In this document: positions 17,656 through 26,403 of the stretch, one piece after another
Position numbering within the stretch: the first letter of the stretch is position 1
Layout of the letters: each line of letters opens with the position of its first letter
Assembly: GCF_028561335.1 (NCBI RefSeq)
Contig: NZ_JAQQTG010000002.1
Location: 124,001-188,000, forward strand
DNA length: 64,000 bases
Reading direction: 5' to 3'
Source: Aequorivita todarodis
GTDB lineage: Bacteria; Bacteroidota; Bacteroidia; Flavobacteriales; Flavobacteriaceae
The notes under the pieces: model-generated
Database searches by the model: none
Told to the model about the DNA's origin: nothing
What the model saw: the letters and a program-made list of their open reading frames with translations, nothing else
Program-made: the position numbers and the translations under genes

Positions 17656-18198
17656 TCAGGTTGAAATATCTTGCCATTCTTTTTTTGTAAGCGAATAGAA
17701 ATTATGAAGCGTTCCGTCATAGATAAATTCATTCCTTTTAATAAGCCCTACTTTTTGTAAAATTGTGTTGGAGGCTGTATTCGCAACATCGGCAATGCCG
17801 ACGATCTCTTCAAAACCTAATTCGCCAAAACCGTGGTTTAACGAAGCAATTGCGGTTTCGGAAGCGTAGCCTTTTCCCCAGTATTTCCTTAGAAATCGAT
17901 AACCGAGATCGTAATATTGCGTTCTGCCGTTTACCACGTCCGTAACGAACTTAAACCCGCTCCAACCCACAAAATTACCGCTCCTCTTTTCCACAACCGC
18001 CCATCTTCCTATTCCGTTTTCAATATATTGTTGTTTTATGGAATCAATCATTTTTTGAGATTCCTCCAGAGTTGAAATTGGTTTGTTTCCCAAAAAAGTA
18101 TGCACTTCGGCATCACTATCCATTGCGAACATTCCGTGCGCGTCTTCATCCATCAAATCGCGCATTAGTAAACGGTCTGTTTCAATATGTATTTTCAT
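17656..18198 (-). CDS. GNAT-family N-acetyltransferase (RimJ/RimL-like)
   Basis: A 180-residue GNAT acetyltransferase. It starts with the RimJ-type first strand IETDRLLMRDLMDEDAHGMF, has the central GWSGFKF strand, the acetyl-CoA pyrophosphate loop LRKYWGKGYASETAIASLNH (Q/RxxGxG/A), and the NTASNTILQKVGLIKRNEFI helix typical of RimL-like enzymes around residues 140-160. It transfers acetyl from acetyl-CoA to an amine, for example a protein N terminus or a small molecule; the substrate is not predictable. It stands alone, divergent in origin from the sheath operon by position but on the same strand. Confidence 0.88.
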   Translation of the reverse strand: MKIHIETDRLLMRDLMDEDAHGMFAMDSDAEVHTFLGNKPISTLEESQKMIDSIKQQYIENGIGRWAVVEKRSGNFVGWSGFKFVTDVVNGRTQYYDLGYRFLRKYWGKGYASETAIASLNHGFGELGFEEIVGIADVANTASNTILQKVGLIKRNEFIYDGTLHNFYSLTKKEWQDIST

Positions 18199-18291
18199 CT
18201 TATTGTGTTTTAAAAGAAAAAAGCCTGTAGGTTTAAATTATAAACCCGCAAGCTAAATTTAAAGAAAAATAAAGCAAAATCCTCAAACGAT

Positions 18292-18346
18292 TCACTGACT
18301 ACTGACTACTGATTACTGAATTACTGCGTACTGAAAACTGACTACT
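18292..18346. repeat. ACTGACT-type heptamer tandem
   Basis: About eight consecutive degenerate heptamers (ACTGACT, ACTGACT, ACTGATT, ACTGAAT, ...) run to and overlap the stop codon of the serine hydrolase gene (minus strand, 18342). The same motif family occurs at 5581, 39423-39488 and 44171. Confidence 0.75.
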
Positions 18347-20099
18347 GAATTTTCTTCCCAACAATTTCCTGCCCACCCTGAAACAAGGTCAAGCTTTCCA
18401 CTGCTCCGTTTCCATCTTTATTGAAATTGATCTGGGCTGAAACCACTTTTACATAAAACTCGTTTTCAGACTTCGGAAAAATCTCAAAAGCAGGCTGCCC
18501 CGTTGCCTGGGCTTTCAGTTGGCTCCCTTCCTTGGTAATGGTTATCACAAAGCCGGGCTTCAATTCATATTGGCCCACATAGCTTGCCAAAACAGCATCG
18601 GGCACTACGGCATCTTTTACCATATTTTCGGTTTCCACGCCCAGCTTTTTCAGCATATCAATGCCATTTTGGTTTGCGGGATTCAAGGCTATCGATTTCT
18701 TGTAATTTGCAATGGCCAAATCATTTTTCCCCTGCTCCATCAAGGCTTCCGCATAACTGTCATATACATTGGAGGATTTTGGATAGGCTTCCACATTTAA
18801 TTTAAAAACCGCCTCCGCCGCCTTTTTCTTTCCGGCTTGCAGCAACGTATAGCCCATACCGTTCATTTCGCTTTCGCTATTGGAATACTCTTTTGAGCCT
18901 TTATTTTTTTCATAAAAAGCAAGCCCTGCCTTTAAATCCTTATCCATAATCTCTTTATAAACCAACTTGGCCAAAGCCTGCTTCGGAAGATCATAGGTCG
19001 CAGCGTGCAGAATTCCATTTATGGCAACCGTGATATCGGCCAAAGGCGCCCTTCCTGTATTGTTCAAAAGGATAACGGTAGATTTTTCCTTGGGCATTCG
19101 GGTAATAAGGGTGTTGAACCCATTGATTCCGCCTCCATGGCCTATTATTTCCGTACTGTCTTTGGTATTTCCCACCGGAAAATAACCAACGCTCCAACCG
19201 TAGCCGTAATACTGTCCAAAGGCGGGCACGTATTTTTCATACATCATATCCCTGTATTTCTTCGGAAGTAATTTTTCGGTGTAAAGGGCTTGGTCCCAAA
19301 TAAATAAATCTTCCACGGTTGAATACAGCGAACCCGCCGCATAGGGTGTGGACATATCGATATAGGGTGCGTTTTCAAACTGGCTGCCCTTCATTTCATA
19401 GCCTGCGGCACGTTTTTTAAGAATTGTATTGTGATGGTCATAACCGCTATTTTTCATTTTTAAAGGTGTGAAAATTTTCTCCTGTAAAACTTCTTCGTAG
19501 GTTTTACCTGTAACCTTTTCAATGATGGCTCCCAAGGTGATGTAGCCCGAATTGCTATACGAAAATCGTTCTCCCGGCTTAAAATCCAAGATAGAATCCG
19601 CATATATTTTTACCATCTCTGTGGGCGTGTATGGATTTCGGCTCAGTACTTTAAAAAAATTGGGGAAAGAGGTATAATTGGGCGTTCCCGAAGTATGATT
19701 CAGCAACTGATGAATAGTGATTTTATCGCCATTCACTTTTGAATAATCCGGCAAATATTTGGAAATCGGTGCCTGCAGATCCAGCTTTCCTTCGGCTACC
19801 AACTGCATAATGAGCAGGGCCGTAAATTGTTTGGTAATACTTCCCAAACGGTGCTTGGTATCGGGCGCGTTGGGAATATCCCATTCCATATTCGCCATGC
19901 CGAAGCCTTTTTTATAGATAACCTGCCCGTGGTCCGCCACCAGTACCGAACCGTTAAACTGGCCGTATTCGTTGTATTTATTTAAAAGCTCATCCAATTG
20001 CGCGGTTTTTGTCTGCGCAAGGCTAAACGTAAGGGTCGCCATAAAGGCAATAACCGCCAGAAATGCGGTTCTGCGTAAAGAATTTTTTGATGTTTTCAT
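18342..20099 (-). CDS. Exported serine hydrolase (beta-lactamase class C fold) with TPR tail
   Basis: A 585-residue protein from the ATG at 20099; the in-frame extension to 20189 precedes the signal peptide (RRTAFLAVIAFMATLTFSLA) and is rejected. Residues about 30-380 form the serine beta-lactamase/PBP-type domain with SITK (nucleophile Ser near residue 83), the YSNSGY (YxN) motif and HGGGINGF (HxG triad). Residues about 415-490 form TPRs (YTLLQAGKKKAAEAVFKLN, ANYKKSIALNPANQ), and the C terminus (FVITITKEGSQLKAQATGQ) is a DUF3471-like beta domain. It is probably a periplasmic D-aminopeptidase or esterase of unknown substrate rather than a resistance beta-lactamase. It is monocistronic. Confidence 0.88.
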   Translation of the reverse strand: MKTSKNSLRRTAFLAVIAFMATLTFSLAQTKTAQLDELLNKYNEYGQFNGSVLVADHGQVIYKKGFGMANMEWDIPNAPDTKHRLGSITKQFTALLIMQLVAEGKLDLQAPISKYLPDYSKVNGDKITIHQLLNHTSGTPNYTSFPNFFKVLSRNPYTPTEMVKIYADSILDFKPGERFSYSNSGYITLGAIIEKVTGKTYEEVLQEKIFTPLKMKNSGYDHHNTILKKRAAGYEMKGSQFENAPYIDMSTPYAAGSLYSTVEDLFIWDQALYTEKLLPKKYRDMMYEKYVPAFGQYYGYGWSVGYFPVGNTKDSTEIIGHGGGINGFNTLITRMPKEKSTVILLNNTGRAPLADITVAINGILHAATYDLPKQALAKLVYKEIMDKDLKAGLAFYEKNKGSKEYSNSESEMNGMGYTLLQAGKKKAAEAVFKLNVEAYPKSSNVYDSYAEALMEQGKNDLAIANYKKSIALNPANQNGIDMLKKLGVETENMVKDAVVPDAVLASYVGQYELKPGFVITITKEGSQLKAQATGQPAFEIFPKSENEFYVKVVSAQINFNKDGNGAVESLTLFQGGQEIVGKKIQ

Positions 20100-20238
20100 G
20101 CCTTGATTGATTTTGATCGATGAATTGTTTTGATTGCAGATAGGACGTGTTATAACAGTTAGCGTTACAAATACTATAGAAAGAGCCATTCTTTAAAAGT
20201 ACATAATCCATTGGAAAAGCGCGCGGTATCGCTCATAA

Positions 20239-20271
20239 AAAAAGTGTGCTTTTGCCAAAGTCACACTTTTT
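20239..20271 (-). terminator. Rho-independent terminator of the DUF6249 gene
   Basis: AAAAAGTGTG and CACACTTTTT form a ten-base stem around a 13-base loop. On the minus strand it follows the stop at 20295 and is trailed by further T residues. Confidence 0.75.
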
Positions 20272-20294
20272 CAACTTTAAGTAGCGATAGCCTT

Positions 20295-20651
20295 CTAAGC
20301 TTCATTTTCCTTATCCAGATTCTTGGTCATGGTAAAACCTGCAAACAAGCCAATACCCGCCATCAAGAATATGGTTCCCGGGTACGCCACTTCTTGTTCC
20401 ACCCCCATATTGTAGTGCAGCAGCGAAGCGATGAAAATACCTACGCCTATTCCCATTAACAAAAGCGCCAAGTTCAGGATAAGCACTTTCCATATAGGGG
20501 CTGTGTGCGATTTTCCCTTTACAAAAATACTGGCATCCGCCCCTTTTTCTATAAGCGCCATGCGCTCTTTGTTGCGTGTGGAATAATGCAGGTAAAAGAT
20601 TCCGAAGACGGCACCGATAAACAGCGGCATAATAATAAATTCTACTCCCAT
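20295..20651 (-). CDS. DUF6249 membrane protein
   Basis: A 118-residue inner-membrane protein with three hydrophobic segments: residues about 4-22 (FIIMPLFIGAVFGIFYLHY), 53-76 (VLILNLALLLMGIGVGIFIA) and 89-106 (GTIFLMAGIGLFAGFTM). Between the first two lies the family hallmark RNKERMALIEKG. DUF6249 proteins are usual beside ECF sigma / anti-sigma genes in Flavobacteriia, as here, where the sigma gene diverges 146 bases away. The function is unknown; a shared regulatory region with the sigma factor is likely. Confidence 0.85.
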   Translation of the reverse strand: MGVEFIIMPLFIGAVFGIFYLHYSTRNKERMALIEKGADASIFVKGKSHTAPIWKVLILNLALLLMGIGVGIFIASLLHYNMGVEQEVAYPGTIFLMAGIGLFAGFTMTKNLDKENEA

Positions 20652-20759
20652 GATTGTTCGTTTTAAAATGATTGATTGATTTCAATGCGTTCATAAGGTA
20701 TGACGGCAACTTTTTATTTTAGGTTACACCCTTTGTCAATTATTTTTTTTGCATCCACT

Positions 20760-20789
20760 TGTAACCTAAGTTCATTAGCCGTCGTCTTA
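20760..20789 (+). promoter_or_regulatory. Probable ECF-sigma-dependent promoter (autoregulation)
   Basis: TGTAACC at 20760-20766 and CGTCTTA at 20783-20789 match the AAC / CGTC pattern of ECF-type -35 and -10 elements with 17 bases between GTAAC and CGTC. The sigma gene's ATG is at 20797, only 7 bases after the element, so its mRNA would be nearly leaderless. Assignment is by pattern; the TSS is not known. Confidence 0.55.
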
Positions 20790-20796
20790 TCTACAT

Positions 20797-21387
20797 ATGA
20801 CCACTGACCAAGAATCATCAATCATCAATCAAATTATTGGGGGAGACACCCAGGCTTTTGCGGTATTGGTAGATCGTTATAAGGACTTAGTGTTTACCTT
20901 GGCACTACGAATGCTAAAGAATCGGGAAGAGGCCGAAGAGGTTTCCCAAGACACATTTATAAAAGTTTACAAAGCCTTGGCAAAGTTTAAAAGAGAATCC
21001 AAACTATCGACCTGGGTCTATAAAGTGGCATACAATACCTGTTTGGATAGAATAAAAAAGAACAAAAGCCGATATAACGAAGTTGCCATCGATTCCTTTA
21101 CAGGAAACCAACTTAAAAGCTTGGACAATGCCTTAGAGGTTTTGGAAAATGAAGAACAGCAGCAAACCATACAGGATTGTCTGCAACAATTGGCCAGCAA
21201 GGACAGTTTTTTACTTACCTTGTTTTATTTTGAGGAACTTTCTTTGGAAGAGATTTCAAAGGTTGTGAATATGGAGGCCAATACCGTAAAGGTAAATATC
21301 CACAGAGCCAGAAAGCGATTGGCAAATATTTTAAAACAACGGTTGGAACCGGAAACAATACAAAGCTATGAAAGAGCAGGAAACTAA
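20797..21387 (+). CDS. ECF RNA polymerase sigma factor
   Basis: A 196-residue sigma-70 family factor of the ECF group. Region 2 covers residues about 20-90 (FAVLVDRYKDLVFTLALRML, SQDTFIKVYKALAKF, KLSTWVYKVAYNTCLDRI) and region 4 residues about 125-180 (LPxxD-like ASKDSFLLTLFYFEELSLEE, ISKVVNMEANTVKVNIHRAR). It would direct RNA polymerase to a small regulon, including itself through the GTAAC/CGTC element just upstream. The stop overlaps the next gene by 20 bases, and that gene encodes a membrane protein that probably restrains it. Confidence 0.92.
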   Translation: MTTDQESSIINQIIGGDTQAFAVLVDRYKDLVFTLALRMLKNREEAEEVSQDTFIKVYKALAKFKRESKLSTWVYKVAYNTCLDRIKKNKSRYNEVAIDSFTGNQLKSLDNALEVLENEEQQQTIQDCLQQLASKDSFLLTLFYFEELSLEEISKVVNMEANTVKVNIHRARKRLANILKQRLEPETIQSYERAGN

Positions 21388-21778
21388 AGATTTAGAACAA
21401 TTGGTAGCCAAAGCGATGCGAAAAGCTACTTTGGAAACGCCTTCCCTTCTGTTTACCGATAAGGTAATGGCTGCAATAAACGCTGAACACCAGAATGTTA
21501 CCGTTCGCTATCGCCCATTGATCCCAAAATATGTATGGATTGGCATTGCCGCAGCTATTGTTGGCATCACGGCTTATCTATGGTTTTTGATACAGCCCAC
21601 ACCCCTAAATTTGCCCGCGCTTTCTTTTGATTTTATGGCAGCCAACTCCCTTTCCAAAGAATTTTCAGCTTTTACGCCCTCAAAAATTACGGTATATGCC
21701 TTGTTATTATTAGCTGTGATGCTTTGTGTACAGGTTCCGGTGCTTAAGCGGTATTTTGAGAGGCGAGAGGGGCCTTAA
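21368..21778 (+). CDS. Probable anti-sigma-type membrane protein
   Basis: A 136-residue protein whose cytoplasmic N terminus (KEQETKDLEQLVAKAMRKAT) is followed by two membrane segments, residues about 55-75 (YVWIGIAAAIVGITAYLWFL) and 110-127 (ITVYALLLLAVMLCVQVPVL). It overlaps the sigma gene by 20 bases, which fixes the pairing. The helical N-terminal part probably binds the sigma factor; no zinc motif is present. This is assigned by position and architecture; sequence family is not recognised. Confidence 0.65.
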   Translation: MKEQETKDLEQLVAKAMRKATLETPSLLFTDKVMAAINAEHQNVTVRYRPLIPKYVWIGIAAAIVGITAYLWFLIQPTPLNLPALSFDFMAANSLSKEFSAFTPSKITVYALLLLAVMLCVQVPVLKRYFERREGP

Positions 21779-21807
21779 ACAAGAAATGGTTTCTGATAGT
21801 TGTCTTT

Positions 21808-22389
21808 TTAGTCATTTACCCCCTTCCCATCAAAAATTTTAGGGATATACTTTTCAATTCTTGACGTCCGGGTTTTGGATTGTTTTGCTTGGGAAAAATA
21901 CAATAAATACCCACGTTGCCTTCCCGGAGTCAATGCTTCAAAAGCGGTTTTCAATGAGGGATCTTCCTTGAATTTCAATTGCAGTTCGTCAGGCATATTG
22001 AACTCAGCTACTTTTTTCATCTTTACTTCCAGTCCCGCCTTTTCTACCTCAATGGCTTCAAATATATAAGCCTTGATTGTGGATTCAAGCGCGATAATTT
22101 CTTCAATATTGGTAAACCGAATCTGACGGGCCGCCTGTACATTTTCAGTCTGCTGGACCAATATATTTTCCGTATCCTTTAAAAGCGCCCCCTTGTGAAA
22201 TAACAGGGCACAATATTCTTTAAATTCATGGATTAAAACCACATTCTTCCCTTTCAACGTATAACACGGGTGCATCCATTTAAAATCTTCGGTCAGGCCA
22301 CAATCAAGACATATTTTTCGCAGCAATTTCATTTCTTCGTTCCATTTTTCGGCTCTGTCCAAGAACCTATCTACCACTTTTGGATTCAT
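21808..22389 (-). CDS. YdeI-like DUF1801 / OmdA-domain protein
   Basis: A 193-residue cytoplasmic protein with an N-terminal DUF1801 domain (WMHPCYTLKGKNVVLIHEFKEY, LLFHKGALLKDTENIL) and a C-terminal YdeI/OmdA segment (PDELQLKFKEDPSLKTAFEA, LTPGRQRGYLLYFSQAKQSKTR). B. subtilis YdeI has the same order of domains. The biochemical role is unknown; OmdA domains have been linked to antimicrobial-peptide resistance by name only. It is monocistronic and converges with the sigma/anti-sigma pair. Confidence 0.85.
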   Translation of the reverse strand: MNPKVVDRFLDRAEKWNEEMKLLRKICLDCGLTEDFKWMHPCYTLKGKNVVLIHEFKEYCALLFHKGALLKDTENILVQQTENVQAARQIRFTNIEEIIALESTIKAYIFEAIEVEKAGLEVKMKKVAEFNMPDELQLKFKEDPSLKTAFEALTPGRQRGYLLYFSQAKQSKTRTSRIEKYIPKIFDGKGVND

Positions 22390-22514
22390 ATTTAATGTTT
22401 TATTTAATAGTATTATTTTTTTTCCGACGGGTCAAATATAAAATTACAAACTTGTTAACCGCACATCCAGCTATGGCATGAGAATATGCTGATAGCACGC
22501 GGATAACCCCAAAA

Positions 22515-22826
22515 CTATTGAATTTTTACAGATTCGCTTACCTTTTGATAAACTTCATCTGTGGACAATTCAACAATTACTTTTACTTTGTAGTTTTCAT
22601 CCAATGTAGGCTTTCTATCCACAAACAATTGAATGCCTGTAAACTGTATATTTATGGTATCGTTTACCAAATAGGCCGGCAAATATTCATCTACTTGCGA
22701 ATAGAAATCCTTCACTAAAATTATGTCGTTTGGGGTATCATTTGCCCGATGGTTTTCGTCAAAATCATTTAGGGTAATTACCGTAAGATTGGAGAGCTTT
22801 TCGTTTTTGGCAGTTATAAAACTAAA
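22515..22826 (-). pseudogene. Remnant of an unknown protein gene
   Basis: The minus-strand frame is open for 104 codons from a stop at 22827-22829 to the stop at 22515 and reads as protein (ITLNDFDENHRANDTPNDII, FYSQVDEYLPAYLVNDTINI, KVKVIVELSTDEVYQKV). There is no ATG; the only usual start is a GTG at 22715, which would cut the coherent part in two. In the +1 frame an open stretch continues upstream as LPTFKLVNKQTIV, which would join by a one-base shift. I read this as a 5'-truncated, frameshifted gene; an intact small gene starting at GTG is the alternative. Confidence 0.4.
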
Positions 22827-22829
22827 CTA

Positions 22830-23131
22830 TCGTTTGTTTATTTACAAGTTTAAACGTCGGTAAAATAATTGGGGAACCCGAGGGAACGCCCGAACCATTA
22901 AGAAGTTGGCGCACTGCAAACGCTTGATGTAAATAGAATTGTTTCTCGGAAGCACGGCAAAAAAATAAACTGCAGTGGCGGGTCCCGTTTCTATTAAAGC
23001 AGCAATATGTATTCTTTAAAGAAATTTTTTTTGAATCCCTTCAAAAGTAATTTATAAACCCTCAAAAATTATTCACAACTTCAAAATTAGGCGAAGATCG
23101 GTATCTTTGTTACTTCAAATCCTCAAACCCA
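22830..23131. other. Gap with possible upstream remnant and a promoter box
   Basis: The first ~90 bases carry on the minus strand an open stretch that may belong to the decayed gene at 22515. The remainder holds no gene; its last 60 bases must contain the promoter of the MORN operon (TATCTTTG at 23102). Confidence 0.4.
23102..23109 (+). promoter_or_regulatory. Candidate -7 box of the MORN-repeat operon
   Basis: TATCTTTG matches TAnnTTTG exactly, 22 bases before the ATG at 23132. No TTG is present at the expected -33 spacing. Confidence 0.5.
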
Positions 23132-26100
23132 ATGCGCTTTCAAAACGCTTTTCAGTACTCACTTTTCTTTATTCTCGCGCTTTTTGCGACGCCTTCTTTT
23201 GCACAGCCGGGAGATTATTCGTTGCGGCAACGCAATGGCGATACCATTTGGAAGAAAAATAAGATGTTCGTTCTAAATGCCGCCAAAGAGACAATTGAAA
23301 TAAGTGAAACCAAAAATGGAAAGAAACACGGGGTCCAAAAATTATTCTACCCAAAAGGTGTTTTGAGTTCCGTTATTCATTTTAAAAACGGCGAGAAAAA
23401 TGGGCGGTATTGGCTCTATAACCCCACCGGAAATCTCAGGGAAAAGGGAAGTTTCAAAAACGGGCTCAATATAAATAAAAAGAAAACCTACGATGCCAGC
23501 GGAACGCTGCTGCGTGATGAAAACTATATTATAGTCACTGACGAAACAGGAAAAAAGGTGTCGGTTTTGGACGGGCGGATAAGATATTACTACAACAACG
23601 GCAATATTTCACAGGATTATTCCTATAAAAAAGGAAAGAGAGATGGCGTTTTAAAAGAATACTACAGAAACAAAACCAATAGTTTAAAATCGGAGGTTTA
23701 CTATAAAAATGATTTGCCACACGGTGCCTATTCCCATTACTATTTTGACGGAAATCTTGAGCGAAAAGGCATTTATTATAAGGAAATTAAGGTGAATGAT
23801 ACTATTCTCAAAAATGTATATGAAGGCGAAATAATAACAAATCAACCAAATGGGGTAAGACAGCGCGTGGAGCACTGGAAAAATTTCATGAAAAATGGTG
23901 CTGTGGAATCGTTTACGTCTCGAACGGGCGAATTGTACAAAAGGGAAAACTTCACAAACAACTTAAAAGATGGCATTGAAGAGCGTTGGGACAATACGGG
24001 CAAATTAAGTTATCAGGCATATTTTGAAATTGTGGAAGTGGACAATAAACTTGTTTCCCAGCAAACGGGCACGGAAACAACTTGGCAGAATGGTCTATTA
24101 AAAACAACAACTGAATATCAAAACGGACTCAAAAACGGCGTTCAAAATCTCTATTACGCTAACGGAAATCTTGAAAAGACAATGCATTTTAAAGATGGGA
24201 TTCTCAAAGGTCCCTATAAGAGTTTTTATGAAAACGGCGTCCTTTATCAAGATTTCAATTATCAATCCAACGGAAAGGATTCTGAGTATATCGGATGGAA
24301 TAAAACCTACGACCAAAACGGAAATCTATCGCATCAGTTTTATGCCAAAGGCGATGGCGATAATATTATTGCGCAGAGTTTTGAAAACGGATCTACAAAA
24401 GACATACATGTAGTTGGCGTCTTTAAACTTGAATTTTTTCCGGAACAAAAACTGGCCTCTGTTCTTTGGATGATGAATTCTTCGCACCCGTTATATGGCT
24501 ATGATTTTTTCAGCAACCAGCAAATTAGAAGAATCCATTTTATTGCGGAGAATGATTACCATCTCCAAACTGCAAGTCTCACCCAAAACGGCGATGTTAT
24601 TCAAGTCTTGACCAACGGTAGTTTTGAAGAAGAAAAGCAAGAAAGTCTCAAGAAAACGGCAACTAAAATTGAAAGAAAATTCAACCCCAAATGGTTTACC
24701 GAAGATCTGGTGGCCAACCCTAAAACCCAAGGAAGATACCAATGGCAATACGCCGATGGCAGCCCTTTTTTCAGCATTGAGTTCGATAAAGGTTTGCCCC
24801 ACGGAAAATGGACGGTTTACGATGCGGTTTCCAAAGACACAATTATACATTATGAATTTGAGCACGGAAAACCGGTGGGGAATTGGGTAAAAAAGAAATC
24901 TGGAGGAATTTTGATCAGCAGCCAAAAATATTATCCAAATCACAAAGTAAAAGAAGCATATCAATATGATGAATTCGGCAGCTTGCTCGAAATGTATAAA
25001 AACGATTCGCTCGGGCAAAACCAATTGCGCCTTGCATATTTTCCCAACGGAAAATTAAAGGAAATGAACAATTACATCAACAACACCTATCTTCATCTAG
25101 AGGCTACGGGCGACACGCTTTCCAGTAATTTGCTGCAAATTAAAACAGATTCCATTCGCATTACGCGAAGTTTTTACCCAGGAAATAGGTTGAGAAACTA
25201 CCGGAAAATAAATCTTCGCACCGGCGAAGGCGAGGCAAAAGCCTATTTTGAAAACGGGCAACTGCGAACTTTCCATCAAATGAAAAACGACCAACCAAAC
25301 GGAGTTTACGAACTTTATGACGAAACCGGAAACTTGCTCACCCGAGGCCATTTTAAAGAACGCAAACGCGACGGGACATGGACGAACTTCGATGCCGATG
25401 GAAAAGAGGAAATTTTGCATTACAAAGACGGCGAAATTATAATTGCTGAAGAAGAAAAGGGAGATTGCAAGTGTTACGACCGATCCCTCCCAAACGAGAA
25501 AATCAGGTTTGCCCAAACGCTTTCTTCGGTAAGCGACTATCAAAAAGTTTCACCGTATTTTCCACAGTATATTGTTCCTTTTGAAGATTTTAATTACGAG
25601 AAAATATTCTTTATCAATTTTCGCTCAGACAACGACCAAAGCGCGGGGCATTCAAGTATGAAATTACTTTTATTTAAAGAATTCTCTTTCTATCTCCCAC
25701 TTGCCAAACACATTAAAATAAATCTCAATCCGTGTAAAACCGAAGGCTATATAAGCAACTTCAATGTTAATTTTAATTATTATTACAATAAAAACGAAAT
25801 TATTTACGGAAGTTTACAAACCAATCGAATAGCAATTAGCCTTGAAAACAGTCCTTTAAAAAACGCTTCAAACCATCAAGCATTTACGGGCTATTTCGAT
25901 ACCAAATCCGTTGATCTGAAAGAAGAAAAGTTGGAGATTGAGTATGCTGCCGAGAAAAATGCCTGTTTTACGCCCGGCATCATTAAAAATTTTCTTAAAG
26001 TAGAAGTTATAAAAGCCGAACCGAGAATCGAGCCACAATTAACCCATTGGTATCCCCGAACCGCAGATTTCCCCTTGATAAAAAACGAAATAGACAAGTT

Positions 26101-26398
26101 TTATGGATTTGAGATTACGGAAGCCAAGTTACAATTCGACTATCCGAACCATGGCAAAAACACTCAAATAATTGCAACAACAACCGAAATGCTCGCCGGT
26201 TCAAATTTTGTGGCCGCAGAAATAGAAATTGAAGGCAAAAAAGTGGACGGAAATAATTTCGTCCCAAAAAATTCCGATGAAACTATAAATCTCGAAGATT
26301 TAAAACGCTTCTTGGAAAGCAACCATTTTTATCGAATTCGACTTGATTTCAGCGAAGAAAAGCAAAAATTAATCCTTCAGTTTTACACAGAAACATAA
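23132..26398 (+). CDS. Very large exported YwqK/MORN-repeat protein
   Basis: A 1088-residue exported protein; signal peptide YSLFFILALFATPSFAQ cleaved near residue 25. Residues about 60-420 and 540-780 carry more than a dozen MORN_2/YwqK-type repeats, each around YYxNGxxxxxxxYKxGxxxG, for example YYYNNGNISQDYSYKKGKRD, FYENGVLYQDFNYQ and YFENGQLRTFHQMKNDQPNG. The last 300 residues (after DCKCYDRSLPNEKIRF) are non-repetitive and contain no recognised domain. 'Antitoxin YwqK' labels for this family come from B. subtilis and need not apply; here the protein is periplasmic or surface located. It is followed after five bases by another exported protein, so the two are an operon. Confidence 0.82.
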   Translation: MRFQNAFQYSLFFILALFATPSFAQPGDYSLRQRNGDTIWKKNKMFVLNAAKETIEISETKNGKKHGVQKLFYPKGVLSSVIHFKNGEKNGRYWLYNPTGNLREKGSFKNGLNINKKKTYDASGTLLRDENYIIVTDETGKKVSVLDGRIRYYYNNGNISQDYSYKKGKRDGVLKEYYRNKTNSLKSEVYYKNDLPHGAYSHYYFDGNLERKGIYYKEIKVNDTILKNVYEGEIITNQPNGVRQRVEHWKNFMKNGAVESFTSRTGELYKRENFTNNLKDGIEERWDNTGKLSYQAYFEIVEVDNKLVSQQTGTETTWQNGLLKTTTEYQNGLKNGVQNLYYANGNLEKTMHFKDGILKGPYKSFYENGVLYQDFNYQSNGKDSEYIGWNKTYDQNGNLSHQFYAKGDGDNIIAQSFENGSTKDIHVVGVFKLEFFPEQKLASVLWMMNSSHPLYGYDFFSNQQIRRIHFIAENDYHLQTASLTQNGDVIQVLTNGSFEEEKQESLKKTATKIERKFNPKWFTEDLVANPKTQGRYQWQYADGSPFFSIEFDKGLPHGKWTVYDAVSKDTIIHYEFEHGKPVGNWVKKKSGGILISSQKYYPNHKVKEAYQYDEFGSLLEMYKNDSLGQNQLRLAYFPNGKLKEMNNYINNTYLHLEATGDTLSSNLLQIKTDSIRITRSFYPGNRLRNYRKINLRTGEGEAKAYFENGQLRTFHQMKNDQPNGVYELYDETGNLLTRGHFKERKRDGTWTNFDADGKEEILHYKDGEIIIAEEEKGDCKCYDRSLPNEKIRFAQTLSSVSDYQKVSPYFPQYIVPFEDFNYEKIFFINFRSDNDQSAGHSSMKLLLFKEFSFYLPLAKHIKINLNPCKTEGYISNFNVNFNYYYNKNEIIYGSLQTNRIAISLENSPLKNASNHQAFTGYFDTKSVDLKEEKLEIEYAAEKNACFTPGIIKNFLKVEVIKAEPRIEPQLTHWYPRTADFPLIKNEIDKFYGFEITEAKLQFDYPNHGKNTQIIATTTEMLAGSNFVAAEIEIEGKKVDGNNFVPKNSDETINLEDLKRFLESNHFYRIRLDFSEEKQKLILQFYTET

Positions 26399-26403
26399 GT
26401 TTA

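Noticed and set aside
18342-20099. Antibiotic-resistance beta-lactamase
   Set aside because: The SITK/YSN/HGG fold is shared by many peptidases and esterases; the TPR and DUF3471-like C-terminal parts are unlike resistance enzymes.
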